Assembly (NCBI GenBank): GCA_947623455.1
Contig: OX392527.1
Span: 30,744,201 to 30,808,200 of the forward strand
Direction of reading: 5' to 3'
Length of the DNA stretch: 64,000 bases
Origin: Mimachlamys varia
Lineage: Eukaryota; Mollusca; Bivalvia; Pectinida; Pectinidae
In this document: piece after piece, positions 12,741 through 26,310 of the stretch
How positions within the stretch are numbered: the first letter of the stretch is position 1
Layout of the letters: each line of letters starts with the position of its first letter
Position numbers and translations under genes: made by a program
The notes under the pieces: generated by a model
What the model saw: the letters and a program-made list of their open reading frames with translations, nothing else
The model's database searches: none
What the model was told of the DNA's origin: nothing

Positions 12741-13007
12741 TGTGGAAGCCAACATAGACGAGTATAGGTTTGGCCACCACTGCTGCTGATGTTGTGAATT
12801 AGGGTAGAGAAATCTGAAGATGGTTGGATACCAACTGAAAACAGAAGGCTACCAGCGACATGCTATACCCATGGTAATATATATATAAAGAATGCACGGC
12901 GTGTATGGCTTTATCATAAAGAGCATACAAAGTTTATTCTGTTCAAAATCCTATCATATACAGCACAATTTAACGTACTCGTATAGTGATATAGACTGTC
13001 AAGGGAT
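12741..13007. other. Short unique spacer
   Basis: AT-rich sequence between the retroelement fragment and the 34-bp array. No feature seen. Confidence 0.6.
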
Positions 13008-14113
13008 ACGTTTATTAAATGGGACCATATAACATCCACCCACGTTTATTATATAGGAACATATAGCATCCGCCCACGTTTATTATATGGGAACATATAG
13101 CATCCGCCCACGTTTATTATATGGGAACATATAGAATCCGCCCACGTTTATTATATGGGAACATATAGCATCCGCCCACGTTTATTATATGGGAACATAT
13201 ATCATCCGCCCAAGTTTATTGTATGGGAACATATAGCAACCGCCCACGTTTATTGTATGGGAACATATAGCAATCGCCCACGTTTATGATATGGGAACAT
13301 ATAGCATCCGCCCACGTTTATTATATGGGAACATATATCATCCGCCCAAGTTTATTGTATCGGAACATATAACATCCGCCCACGTTTATTATATGGGAAC
13401 ATATAGCAACCGCCCACGTTTATTACATGGGAACATATAGCAATCGCCCACGTTTATTATATGGGAACATATAGCATCCGCCCACGTTTATTGTATGGGA
13501 ACATATAGCATCCGCCCACGTTTATGATATGGGAACATATAGCATCCGCCCACGTTTATTATATGGGAACATATAACATCCGCCCACGTTTATTATATAT
13601 GAACATATAGCATCCGCCCACGTTTATTATATAGGAACATATAGCATCCGCCCACGTTTATTATATATGAACATATAGCAATCGCACACGTTTATTATAT
13701 CGGAACATATAACATCCGCCCACGTTTATTATATGGGAACATATTGCATCCGCCCACGTTTATTATATGGGAACATATAGCATCCGCCCACGTTTATTAT
13801 ATGGGAACATATAGCAATCGCCCACGTTTATTATATGGGAACATATAGCATCCGCCCACGTTAATTATATGGGAACATATAACATCCGCCCACGTTTATT
13901 GTTTGGGAACATATAGAATCCGCCCACGTTTATTATATGGGAACATATAGCATCCGCCCACGTTTATTACAGCGGAACATATAGCATCCGCCCACGTTTA
14001 TTACAGCGGAACTTATAGCATCCGCCCACGTTTATTATATGGGAACATATAGCATCTGCCCACGTTTATTGTATGGGAACATATAGCATCCGTAGACGTT
14101 TGTTCGTGGGAAC
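13008..14113. repeat. 34-bp tandem array, about 32 copies
   Basis: The unit reads TTTATTATATGGGAACATAT followed by AGCATCCGCCCACG. Variants include TTGTATGGG, TATATATGAAC, ATATATCATC and GCAATCGCCC. The last copies decay at about 14090-14113. Not coding. Confidence 0.97.
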
Positions 14114-15272
14114 CTAATTTAAAGTAAAGCCATTTACTTTATACGTGTAGGTATGGAAACAAATACCAAAATACATGTTTTTATGAAAACAAGATCGAAA
14201 GTTATGAATATACGGAAATATATCGTTACGCCAAAGCTACATATGTATTCCTCAACTTAAAGTGAATAATCAGAACGAAGTGATGTTTTATAGGGCGACA
14301 GTGTGGGTGGGTACAGTTAGTCTTTAGTTCAGGCCACTAGTCAAAGGAGATAAGCAGTGAGAGGCGATGCTATCACCGTTGATAGTTTACTTTCCTTGGT
14401 TTACTTACTCTGGTTTATCGCTCTGTAACGAAACACGTTTACGCTCTTTGATATACGTAGCATGAGTTAATGAATTTTCAAATACCATCTTTGAAAGATG
14501 TACGTTACGTTTCATATCAAAGGATATTCATATCAATTATTGTATCTGATAGTACGGTTTCTTCTTTAATATATTAAGTAGTTGAAGTCAAAAATCATCT
14601 ATATTTCTCCTTATACTCGTACACATAGTTCATGGCAATTATAGTTAAACGTGTGATTAATGTACGTTACATTTCATATTAAGGGATATATTCGTATCAA
14701 TGCTTTTATCTGATAGTACGGTTTTTCTTTGATATATTAAGTAGTTTCGATTTTTCTCATCTATTCCCCTTTCACTTAGACGGACCCGATTGCCTGCCGT
14801 AGTTTTTTCTGCTTTCCGCCAGGCTTCGCTTCAAAAATTAAACGACGGGTGAGGTCTACTAATCCAGCAGTTATGATTGGATGGTATTATATACCGGAAA
14901 TGTGTCAAGGATGGCAGTCTAGCGAAGAGAAATGGTATTAGGCAGTTAGTCGATGCTTTCAGTTAGTTAAACTGCACAATTTCAACTGCTGATTTCAAGC
15001 ATGTCAATAAAAATGCTGTTTCAATCCATTTGAGGTCATTTAAATAGTGTGACGTAAGTCCTGCTGGTCTGTGGTTTAGGAATTTACCAACCCACCTTAT
15101 TAAATCGAACTTACAGAAAATTGGTAAACAGAGATCGGATACTACATTTTAAAGTTAGAGACGGAAATGGTCCACTCACCGTGAAGAAGCTGATTGATTG
15201 CTTACTGGTCGTGGCTACTTTTTTTTTGTTAAATGTGTTGCGAGGAATACAACTTCAAAGTAGGCAGAGTCG
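14114..15272. other. AT-rich unique sequence with one large direct duplication
   Basis: No gene is recognised. A diverged direct duplication lies at 14499-14583 and 14661-14746 (listed separately). A poly-T tract lies near 15220. Confidence 0.6.
14499..14746. repeat. 162-bp-offset direct duplication
   Basis: Two diverged copies of about 85 bp, both starting TGTACGTTAC, sharing TATCTGATAGTACGGTTT and ending ATATATTAAGTAGTT, start 162 bp apart (14499 and 14661). The sequence between them is less similar. Confidence 0.85.
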
Positions 15273-18200
15273 ATACGACCAGTAGTTTTTGTTGACACAT
15301 TGTATGTGTGAATTGACCCGATCAATAGTTCAATGTTTGTGTTGACACATTGTATGTGTGTATTGACACGACCAATAGTTCAATGTTTGTGTTGACACAT
15401 TGTAGGTGTGTATTGACCTGACCAATAGTTCAATGTTTGTGTTGGCAAATTGCATTTGTGAATTGACACGACCATTAGTTCAATGTTTGTGTTGACACAT
15501 TGTATGTGTGAATTGACACGACCAATAGTTCAATGTTTGTGTTGACACATTGTATGTGTTAATTGACACGACCAATAGTTCAATGTTTGTATTGACACAT
15601 TGTACATGTATGTTCTATTGACATGACCATTAGTTCAATGTTTGTTGACACATTGTAGGTATGTATTGACATGACCATTAGTTCAATGTTTGTTGACACA
15701 TTGTTTGTGTGTATTGACATGACCATTAGTTCAATGATTGTGTTAACACATTGTAGGTGTGTATTGACACGACCAATAGTTCAATGTTTGTTGACACATT
15801 GTATGTGTGTTTTGACATGACCAGTAGTTCAATGTTTGTGGTGACATTGTAGGTGTGTATCGACATGACCAATAGTTCAATGTTTGTGTTGACACATTGT
15901 AGGTATCTATTGACATGACCAGTAGTTCAATGTTTGTGGTGACATTGTAGGTGTGTATTGACATGACCAGTAGTTCAATGTTTGTGTTGACACATTGTAT
16001 GTGTGAATTTACACGACCAATAGTTCAATGTTTGTATTGACACTTTGTAGGTGTGTATTGACATGACCAGTAGTTCAATGTTTGTGTTGACACATTGTAG
16101 GTATGTATTGACATGACCAGTAGTTCAATGTTTGTGTGGACAAATTGTAGGTGTGTATTGACATGACCAGTAGTTCAATGTTTGTGGTGACAATGTAGGT
16201 GTGTATTGACATGACCAGTAGTTCAATGTTTGTGTTGACACATTGTAGGTATGTATTGACATGACCAGTAGTTCAATGTTTGTGGTGACAATGTAGGTGT
16301 GTATTGACATGACCAGTAGTTCAATGTTTGTGGTGACAATGTAGGTGTGTATTGACATGACCAATAGTTCAATGTTTGTGTTGACACATTGTAGGTATGT
16401 ATTGACATGACCAATAGTTCAATGTTTGTGTTGACACATTGTAGGTATGTATTGACATGACCAGTAGTTCAATGTTTGTGTGGACACATTGTAGGTATGT
16501 ATTGACATGATCAATAGTTCAATGTTTGTGTTGACACATTGTAGGTATGTATTGACATGACCAGTAGTTCAATGTTTTTGTTGACACATTGTAGGTATGT
16601 ATTGACATAACCAGTAGTTCAATGTTTGTGTTGACACATTGTAGGTGTGTATTGACATGATCAATAGTTCAATGTTTGTGTTGACACATTGTAGGTGTGT
16701 ATTGACCTGACCAATAGTTCAATGTTTGTGTTGACACATTGTAGGTGTGTATTGACATGATCAATAGTTCAATGTTTGTGTTGACACATTGTAGGCATGT
16801 ATTGACATGACCAATAGTTCAATGTTTGTGTTGACACATTGCATGTGTGTATTGACATGACCATTAGTTCAATGTTTGTGTTGACACATTGTACATGTTG
16901 ATGTGAATTGACATGACCATTAGTTCAATGTTTGTGTTGACACATTGTAGGTATGTATTGACATGACCAATAGTTCAATGTTTGTGTTGACACATTGTAG
17001 GTATGTATTGACATGGCCAATAGTTCAATGTTTGTGTTGACACATTGCATGTGTGTATTGACACGACCAATAGTTCAATGTTTGTGTTGACACATTGTAG
17101 GTACGTATTGACCTGACCATTAGTTCAATGATTATGTTGGCAAATTGCATTTGTGAATTGACACGACCATTAGTTCAATGTTTGTGTTGACACATTGTAT
17201 GTGTGAATTGACACGACCAATAGTTCAATGTTTGTTGACACATTGTATGTTTGTATTGACACGACCAGTAGTTCAATGTTTGTGTTGACAAATTGTATGT
17301 GTGAATTGACACGACTAATAGTTCAATGTTTGCGTTGACACATTGTACATGTTGGTGTGAATTGACACAACCATTAGTTTTATGTTTGTGTTGACGCATT
17401 GTATGTGTGTATTGACCCGACCAATAGTTCAATGTTTGTATTCACACATTGTACATATAGGTGTGAATTGACAGGACCAATAGTTCAATGTCTGTGTTGA
17501 CACATTGTACATGTAGGTGTGTATTGACCTGACCAATAGTTCAATGTTTGTGTTGACACATTGTACATGTTGGTGTGTATTGACCTGACCAGTAGTTCAA
17601 TGTTTGTGTTGACACATTGTATGTGTGAATTGACATGGCCAATAGTTCAATGTTTGTGTTGACACATTGTAGGTGTGTATTGACCTGACCAATAGTTCAA
17701 TGTTTCTGTTGACACATTGTAGGTGTGTATTGACATGATCAATAGTTCAATGTTTGTGTTGACACATTGTAGGTATGTATTGACATGACCAATAGTTCAA
17801 TGTTTGTGTTGACACATTGCATGTGTGTATTGACATGATCAATAGTTCAATGTTTGTGTTGACACATTGTAGGTATGTATTGACATGACCAATAGTTCAA
17901 TGTTTGTGTTGACACATTGTAGGTATGTATTGACATGACCAATAGTTCAATGTTTGTGTTGACACATTGTATGTGTGAATTGACATGACCAATAGTTCAA
18001 TGTTTGTGTTGACACATTGTAGGTATGTATTGACATGACCAATATTTCAATGTTTGTGTTGACACATTGTAGGTGTGTATTGACATGATCAATAGTTCAA
18101 TGTTTGTGTTGACACATTGTAGGTGTGTATTGACCTGACCAATAGTTCAATGTTTGTGTTGACACATTGTAGGTGTGTATTGACCTGACCAATAGTTCAA

Positions 18201-21200
18201 TGTTTGTGTTGACACATTGTAGGTGTGTATTGACATGATCAATAGTTCAATGTTTGTGTTGACACATTGTAGGTGTGTATTGACCTGACCAATAGTTCAA
18301 TGTTTGTGTTGACACATTGTAGGTGTGTATTGACCTGACCAATAGTTCAATGTTTGTGTTGACACATTGTAGGTGTGTATTGACATGATCAATAGTTCAA
18401 TGTTTGTGTTGACACATTGTAGGTGTGTATTGACCTGACCAATAGTTCAATGTTTGTGTTGACACATTGTAGGTATGTATTGACATGGCCAGTAGTTCAA
18501 TGTTTGTGTTGACACATTGTAGGTGTGTATTGACATGATCAATAGTTCAATGTTTGTGTTGACACATTGTAGGTATGTATTGACATGACCAATAGTTCAA
18601 TGTTTGTGTTGACACATTGCATGTGTGTATTGACATGACAATTAGTTCAATGTTTGTGTTGACACATTGTACATGTAGATGTGAATTGACATGACCATTA
18701 GTTCAATGTTTGTGTTGACACATTGTAGGTATGTATTGACATGACCAATAGTTCAATGTTTGTGTTGACACATTGTAGGTATGTATTGACATGGCCAATA
18801 GTTCAATGTTTGTGTTGACACATTGCATGTGTGTATTGACACGACCAATAGTTCAATGTTTGTGTTGACACATTGTAGGTATGTATTGACATGATCAATA
18901 GTTCAATGTTTGCGTTGACACATTGTACATGTAGATGTGAATTGACATGACCAATAGTTCAATGTTTGTGTTGACGAATTGAAAGTGTGAATTGACACGA
19001 CCAATAGTTCAATGTTTGTGTTGACACATTGTATGTGTGAATTGACATGACCAGTAGTTCAATGTTTGTGTTGACACATTGTAGGTATGTATTGACCTGA
19101 CCATTAGTTCAATGATTGTGTTGGCAAATTGCATTTGTGAATTGACACGACCATTAGTTCAATGTTTGTGTTGACACATTGTACATGTAGATGTGAATTG
19201 ACATAACCAGTAGTTCAATGTTTGTGTTGACACATTGTAGGTGTGTATTGACCTGACCAATAGTTCAATGTTTGTGTTGACACATTGTAGGTGTGTATTG
19301 ACCTGACCAATAGTTCAATGTTTGTGTTGACACATTGTAGGTGTGTATTGACATGATCAATAGTTCAATGTTTGTGTTGACACATTGTAGGTATGTATTG
19401 ACATGACCAATAGTTCAATGTTTGTGTTGACACATTGTAGGTGTGTATTGACCTGATCAATAGTTCAATGTTTGTGTTGACACATTGTAGGTGTGTATTG
19501 ACCTGACCAATAGTTCAATGTTTGTGTTGACACATTGTATGTGTGTATTGACATGACCAATAGTTCAATGTTTGTGTTGACACATTGTAGGTGTGTATTG
19601 ACCTGATCAATAGTTCAATGTTTGTGTTGACACATTGTAGGTGTGTATTGACATGACCAATAGTTCAATGTTTGTGTTGACACATTGTAGGTGTGTATTG
19701 ACATGATCAATAGTTCAATGTTTGTGTTGACACATTGTAGGTATGTATTGACATGACCAATAGTTCAATGTTTGTGTTGACACATTGCATGTGTGTATTG
19801 ACATGACCATTAGTTCAATGTTTGTGTTGACACATTGTACATGTTGATGTGAATTGACATGACCATTAGTTCAATGTTTGTGTTGACACATTGTAGGTAT
19901 GTATTGACATGACCAATAGTTCAATGTTTGTGTTGACACATTGTAGGTATGTATTGACATGGCCAATAGTTCAATGTTTGTGTTGACACATTGCATGTGT
20001 GTATTGACACGACCAATAGTTCAATGTTTGTGTTGACACATTGTAGGTATGTATTGACATGATCAATAGTTCAATGTTTGCGTTGACACATTGTACATGT
20101 AGATGTGAATTGACATGACCAATAGTTCAATGTTTGTGTTGACACATTGAAAGTGTGAATTGACACGACCAATAGTTCAATGTTTGTGTTGACACATTGT
20201 ATGTGTGAATTGACATGACCAGTAGTTCAATGTTTGTGTTGACACATTGTAGGTATGTATTGACCTGACCATTAGTTCAATGATTGTGTTGGCAAATTGC
20301 ATTTGTGAATTGACACGACCATTAGTTCAATGTTTGTGTTGACACATTGTACATGTAGATGTGAATTGACATAACCAGTAGTTCAATGTTTGTGTTGACA
20401 CATTGTAGGTGTGTATTGACCTGACCAATAGTTCAATGTTTGTGTTGACACATTGTAGGTGTGTATTGACCTGACCAATAGTTCAATGTTTGTGTTGACA
20501 CATTGTAGGTGTGTATTGACATGATCAATAGTTCAATGTTTGTGTTGACACATTGTAGGTATGTATTGACATGACCAATAGTTCAATGTTTGTGTTGACA
20601 CATTGTAGGTGTGTATTGACCTGATCAATAGTTCAATGTTTGTGTTGACACATTGTAGGTGTGTATTGACCTGACCAATAGTTCAATGTTTGTGTTGACA
20701 CATTGTATGTGTGTATTGACATGACCAATAGTTCAATGTTTGTGTTGACACATTGTAGGTGTGTATTGACCTGATCAATAGTTCAATGTTTGTGTTGACA
20801 CATTGTAGGTGTGTATTGACATGACCAATAGTTCAATGTTTGTGTTGACACATTGTAGGTGTGTATTGACATGATCAATAGTTCAATGTTTGTGTTGACA
20901 CATTGTAGGTATGTATTGACATGACCAATAGTTCAATGTTTGTGTTGACACATTGCATGTGTGTATTGACATGACCATTAGTTCAATGTTTGTGTTGACA
21001 CATTGTACATGTTGATGTGAATTGACATGACCATTAGTTCAATGTTTGTGTTGACACATTGTAGGTATGTATTGACATGACCAATAGTTCAATGTTTGTG
21101 TTGACACATTGTAGGTATGTATTGACATGGCCAATAGTTCAATGTTTGTGTTGACACATTGCATGTGTGTATTGACACGACCAATAGTTCAATGTTTGTG

Positions 21201-23622
21201 TTGACACATTGTAGGTATGTATTGACCTGACCATTAGTTCAATGATTATGTTGGCAAATTGCATTTGTGAATTGACACGACCAATAGTTCAATGTTTGTG
21301 TTGACACATTGTAGGTGTGTATTGACATGACCAATAGTTCAATGTTTGTGTTGACACATTGTAGGTATGTATTGACATGGCCAATAGTTCAATGTTTGTG
21401 TTGACATATTGCATGTGTGTATTGACCCGAGCAATAGTTCAATGTTTGTGTTGACACATTGTAGGTGTGAATTGACCTGACCAATAGTTCAATGTTTCTG
21501 TTGACACATTGTAGGTGTGTATTGACATGACCAATAGTTCAATGTTTGTGTTGACACATTGCATGTGTGTATTGACATGATCAATAGTTCAATGTTTGTG
21601 TTGACACATTGTAGGTGTGTATTGACATGATCAATAGTTCAATGTTTGTGTTGACACATTGTAGGTGTGTATTGACCTGACCAATAGTTCAATGTTTGTG
21701 TTGACACATTGTAGGTGTGTATTGACATGATCAATAGTTCAATGTTTTTGTTGACACATTGTAGGTATGTATTGACATGACCAATAGTTCAATGTTTGTG
21801 TTGACACATTGCATGTGTGTATTGACATAACCATTAGTTCAATGTTTGTGTTGACACATTGTACATGTAGATGTGAATTGACATGACCAATAGTTCAATG
21901 TTTGTGTTGACACATTGTAGGTATGTATTGACATGGCCAATAGTTCAATGTTTGTGTTGACACATTGCATGTGTGTATTGACACGACCAATAGTTCAATG
22001 TTTTTGTTGACACATTGTAGGTATGTATTGACATGATCAATAGTTCAATGTTTGCGTTGACACATTGTACATGTAGATGTGAATTGACATGACCAATAGT
22101 TCAATGTGTTGACACATTGTAGGTATGTATTGACATGACCATTAGTTCAATGTTTGTGTTGACACATTGCATGTGTGAATTGACACGACCAATAGTTCAA
22201 TGTTTGTGTTGACACATTGTATGTGTGAATTGACATGACCAGTAGTTCAATGTTTGTGTTGACACATTGTAGGTATGTATTGGCATGACCAATAGTTCAA
22301 TGTTTGTGTTGACACATTGAAGGTGTGAATTGACACGACTAATAGTTCAATGTTTGTGTTGACACATTGTATGTGTGCATTGACATGACCAATAGTTCAA
22401 TGTTTGTGTTGACACATTGTAGGTGTGAATTGCCCCAACCAATAGTTCAATGTTTGTGTTGACACATTGAAGGTGTGAATTGCCCCAACCAATAGTTCAA
22501 TGTTTGTGTTGACACATTGAAGGTGTGAATTGACATGACCATTAGTTCAATGTTTGTGTTGACACATTGTATGTGTGAATTGACATGACCATTAGTTCAA
22601 TGTTTGTGTTGACACATTGTATGTGTGAATTGACATGACCATTAGTTCAATGTTTGTGTTGACACATTGAAGGTGTGAATTGACATGACCATTAGTTCAA
22701 TGTTTGTGTTGACACATTGTATGTGTGAATTGACATGACCATTAGTTCAATGTTTGTGTTGACACATTGTAGGTATGTATTGGCATGACCAATAGTTCAA
22801 TGTTTGTGTTGACACATTGAAGGTGTGAATTGACACGACTAATAGTTCAATGTTTGTGTTGACACATTGTATGTGTGCATTGACATGACCAATAGTTCAA
22901 TGTTTGTGTTGACACATTGTAGGTGTGAATTGCCCCAACCAATAGTTCAATGTTTGTGTTGACACATTGAAGGTGTGAATTGCCCCAACCAATAGTTCAA
23001 TGTTTGTGTTGACACGTTGAAGGTGTGAATTGACATGACCATTAGTTCAATGTTTGTGTTGACACATTGTATGTGTGAATTGACATGACCATTAGTTCAA
23101 TGTTTGTGTTGACACATTGTATGTGTGAATTGACATGACCATTAGTTCAATGTTTGTGTTGACACATTGAAGGTGTGAATTGACATGACCATTAGTTCAA
23201 TGTTTGTGTTGACACATTGTATGTGTGAATTGACATGACCATTAGTTCAATGTTTGTGTTGACACATTGTATGTGTGAATTGACATGATCAATAGTTCAA
23301 TGTTTGTGTTGACATTGTAGGTGTGAATTGGCATGACCAATAGTTCAATGTTTGTGTTGACACATTGTAGGTGTGAATTGCCCCAACCAATAGTTCAATG
23401 TTTGTGTTGACACATTGAAGGTGTGAATTGACATGACCATTAGTTCAATGTTTGTGTTGACACATTGTATGTGTGAATTGACAGGCCAATAGTTCAATGT
23501 TTGTGTTGACACATTGTATGTGTGAATTGACATGACCAATAGTTCAATGTTTGTGTTGACACATTGTATGTGTCTATTGACACGATCAATAATTCTGTTT
23601 GTGCTGACACATTTTACATGTA
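15273..23622. repeat. 50-bp satellite array, about 165 copies, with higher-order repeats
   Basis: The unit starts GTTGACACATTGTAGGTGTG, continues TATTGACATGACC and ends AATAGTTCAATGTTTGT. Variant units carry GTACATGTAGATGTG, GCATGTGTG, or GGCAAATTGCATTTG. A 1168-bp block repeats in register (marker GCATGTGTG plus GTACATGTTGATGTG at about 18615, 19783 and 20951). A separate 500-bp (10-unit) block repeats at 22261 and 22761. Short minus-strand frames through the array shift frame with each unit and are not genes. Confidence 0.98.
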
Positions 23623-24137
23623 AATCATGAAATTCAAATTTAATAATATGGTAAAATCAACTAAACTTAGAAAACAGACTTTCTAAAACCAGCTGTATTG
23701 TGTTGCAAAAAGAACGTTCAACATGGCCGAAAAGTATTTTTAGTAGGACTTTTTTGGCTTTCAAATGTGGAGAATAGTATTAATAAACATCAGTATCAAT
23801 AGAGCGTTTTGTTTGATTTCTTGAAATATTACTTTTGATTTAATTAATGCTGGGAGCAATCGTACATCCACATACAAAAATACATCAATCACCAAATGAG
23901 TAAATTGTGCTGAATTGATGATATTTTACGTCCAAACTGTATGATCTACCTATTTCTACAACCTGTTATTTCAAAGAGGCCAAGCAAATGAATTAAGAAC
24001 ATCTTATACCTATTCATGTATGTATACCACTTGGAATTGCAAGTTGTAGTACGTTGAGTTTACAAATGTGTCCAAGCTTTGATGGTGAGGATTCCATCCT
24101 ATGCATATTTGGCTCAACACTAGAAAAATGGCAAGTG
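23623..24137. other. Unique AT-rich spacer
   Basis: Separates the 50-bp and 48/51-bp arrays. No gene, RNA or transposon end seen. Confidence 0.6.
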
Positions 24138-25400
24138 GTTTTTTGGTATATTTGTAAAGGCATTGTGACAAAGGTTTGGAAGTATTGAGTTTTGTATATT
24201 TGTGATGGCGTTGTGACAAAGATTTGGAAGTACAGTGTAGTTTTGTATATTTGTGAAGGCGTTGTGACAAAGATTTGGAAATATAGTGTAGTTTTGTATA
24301 TTTGTGAAGGCGTTGTGACAAAGGTTTGGAAGTACAGTGTAGTTTTGTATATTTGTGAAGGCATTGAGACAAAGATTTGGAAGTATTGAGTTTTGAATAT
24401 CTGTGAAGGCATTGTGACAAAGGTTTGGGAGTATAGTGTAGTTTTGTACATTTGTGAAGGCATTGTGACAAAGGTTTGGAAGTATTGAGTTTTGTATATT
24501 TGTGAAGGCGTTGTGATAAAGATTTGGGAGTATTGAGTTTTGTATATTTGTGAAGGCATTGTGACAAAGGTTTGGGAGTATAGTGTAGTTTTGTATATTT
24601 GTGAAGGCATTGTGACAAAGGTTTGGGAGTATAGTGTAGTTTTGTATATTTGTGAAGGCGTTGAGCCAAGATTTGGAAGCATAGTGTAGTTTTGTATTTC
24701 TGAGAAGGCGTTGAGCCAAGATTTGGAAGCATAGTGTAGTTTTGTATTTCTGAGAAGGCATTGTGACAAAGATTTGGAAGTATTGTGTTTTGTATAGTTG
24801 TGAAGGCATTGTGACAAAGATTTGGAAGTATAGTGTAGTTTTGTATATTTATGAAGGCGTTGTGACAAAGATTTGGAAGTATTGAGTTTTGTATATTTAT
24901 GATGGCGTTGTGAAAAAGATTTGGAAGTACAGTGTAGTTTTGTATATTTGTGAAGGCGTTGTCACAAAGGTTTGGAAGTATTGAGTTTTGTATATTTGTG
25001 ATGGCGTTGTGACAAAGGTTTGGAGGTATAGTGTAGTTTTGTATATTTATGAAGGCGTTGTGACAAAGGTTAGGAGGTATAGTGTAGTTTTGTATATTTG
25101 GGAAGGCGTTGTGACAAAGGTTTGGAAGTATTGAGTTTTGTATATTTGTGATGGCGTTGTGACAAAGGTTTGGAGGTATAGTGTAGTTTTGTATATTTAT
25201 GAAGGCGTTGTGACAAAGGTTTGGAGGTATAGTGTAGTTTTGTATATTTATGAAGGCGTTGTGACAAAGGTTTGGAGGTATAGTGTAGTTTTGTATATTG
25301 TGAAGGCGTTGTGACAAAGGTTTTGAAGTAGAGTGTAGTTTTGTATATTTGTGAAAGCGCGTTGTGACAATGGTTTGGAAGTACAGTGTAGTTTTGTATT
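24138..25400. repeat. 48/51-bp tandem array, about 25 copies
   Basis: The unit reads GTTTTGTATATTTGTGAAGG, then CGTTGTGACAAAGG, then TTTGGAAGTATAGTGTA (51 bp) or a shorter ending AGTATTGA (48 bp). The two forms alternate irregularly. Because both are multiples of three and free of stops in several frames, the minus strand is open for up to 435 codons (24010-25317), with 17-residue periods such as NLCHNAFINIQNYTIPP. Another unit length switches the peptide mid-array to LSQCLHKYTKLHYTPKP, so the frame is not preserved; coding is unlikely. Confidence 0.96.
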
Positions 25401-25599
25401 ATGCCACGAAGAATAGCTCACTGTTTGTTTGAAGATGTTGGCTTTCCTTTAGCTTTTAAACTTCCCATTTTTGTCGTTGTTTCCATGGTAACGACACTTG
25501 TATTCCAGAACTACACTATAGGGATTAATATGCGGCCAGCGTTACGACGTCAGGCGCCCAAGCGCCACTGAAACTCCGTTTCTCGCTATTGTGAAAGGA
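25401..25599. other. Unique spacer
   Basis: Short non-repetitive stretch with a GGCGCCCAAGCGCC near-palindrome near 25552. No gene seen. Confidence 0.5.
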
Positions 25600-25953
25600 A
25601 GCCCGCTTTCACCAACCCTACGTCCTTACATAGTTACATAACGATACATAACAACTCTACCAAATACTAGAGTATCGATCGTGTCCTTACACGATTATAT
25701 AACAGTCGCGTAAATACCTCAAAACAATACAGAATGGTCCTTTTAAACGTTACATTGATATTTCACCAAGACATATATAACTGTCAAATTGATAACAAAT
25801 TAATAAATACTACAGTCCCGTCCTTACAAGGTTATATAACCGTCACTTTGATACCTCATTAACAAATATTACAGTCTCGTCCTTACAGGTTATATCACAT
25901 CACATTGATACCTCACTAACAAATACTAGTCTCGTCCTTACACGGTTATATAT
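25600..25953. repeat. 58-bp array, decayed left part
   Basis: Diverged units of the array that continues at 26859. Recognisable pieces are GTCCTTACACGATTATATAA, TACAGTCTCGTCCTTACAGG and ATTGATACCTCACTAAC. Copies become more regular towards the right. The array is cut at a CACGGTTATATA motif, where a 0.9-kb insertion begins. Confidence 0.85.
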
Positions 25954-26052
25954 TTACATTCTGATTGTTTCTTCTCTTTATGAACATACAAACTGAAAAA
26001 AACAAACACTAGACTATGAATACATCATGAATACAGTATGAATACATCCATT

Positions 26053-26245
26053 CACGTGAATTACTTATGACGTAATATATTAGTCTTGTTCAATGGGAGT
26101 CTTACGGCTCCGCTTCGGATAACATGGAGAACGCCCCCGCGTCAAACGTTCAAATGACTACGGAAGATTATTGGCGCCAATTTTACGCAAATTATGGCTG
26201 TTCCGCCTTTTTCATTTAAAGGACGGCGAAATAACAAACGCAGTT
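26053..26245 (+). repeat. Dispersed repeat, second half (copy of 42038-42228)
   Basis: Shares with 42038-42228, in order, CACGTGA, TTATGACGT, TTGTTCAATG.GAGTCTT, CCGCTTCG.ATAACATGGA, GCGTCAAACG.TCAAAT, ATTGGCGCCAATT and a shared end around AACGCAG. The two copies are clearly homologous and in the same orientation, but diverged. Confidence 0.9.
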
Positions 26246-26310
26246 GATTAACCAGTTGTTCAATAAATAAGAAAATAAATTAGACAATTGTTCAGTAGCA
26301 AAAATGTAAA

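Noticed and set aside
15743..17432. Minus-strand frames with NYWSCQYTPT-type repeats
   Set aside because: 50-bp units change frame every copy; these are by-products of the satellite.
15273..23622. CRISPR-like array
   Set aside because: Repeats are head to tail without unique spacers, in a eukaryotic context, and no cas genes are present. The same holds for the other arrays.
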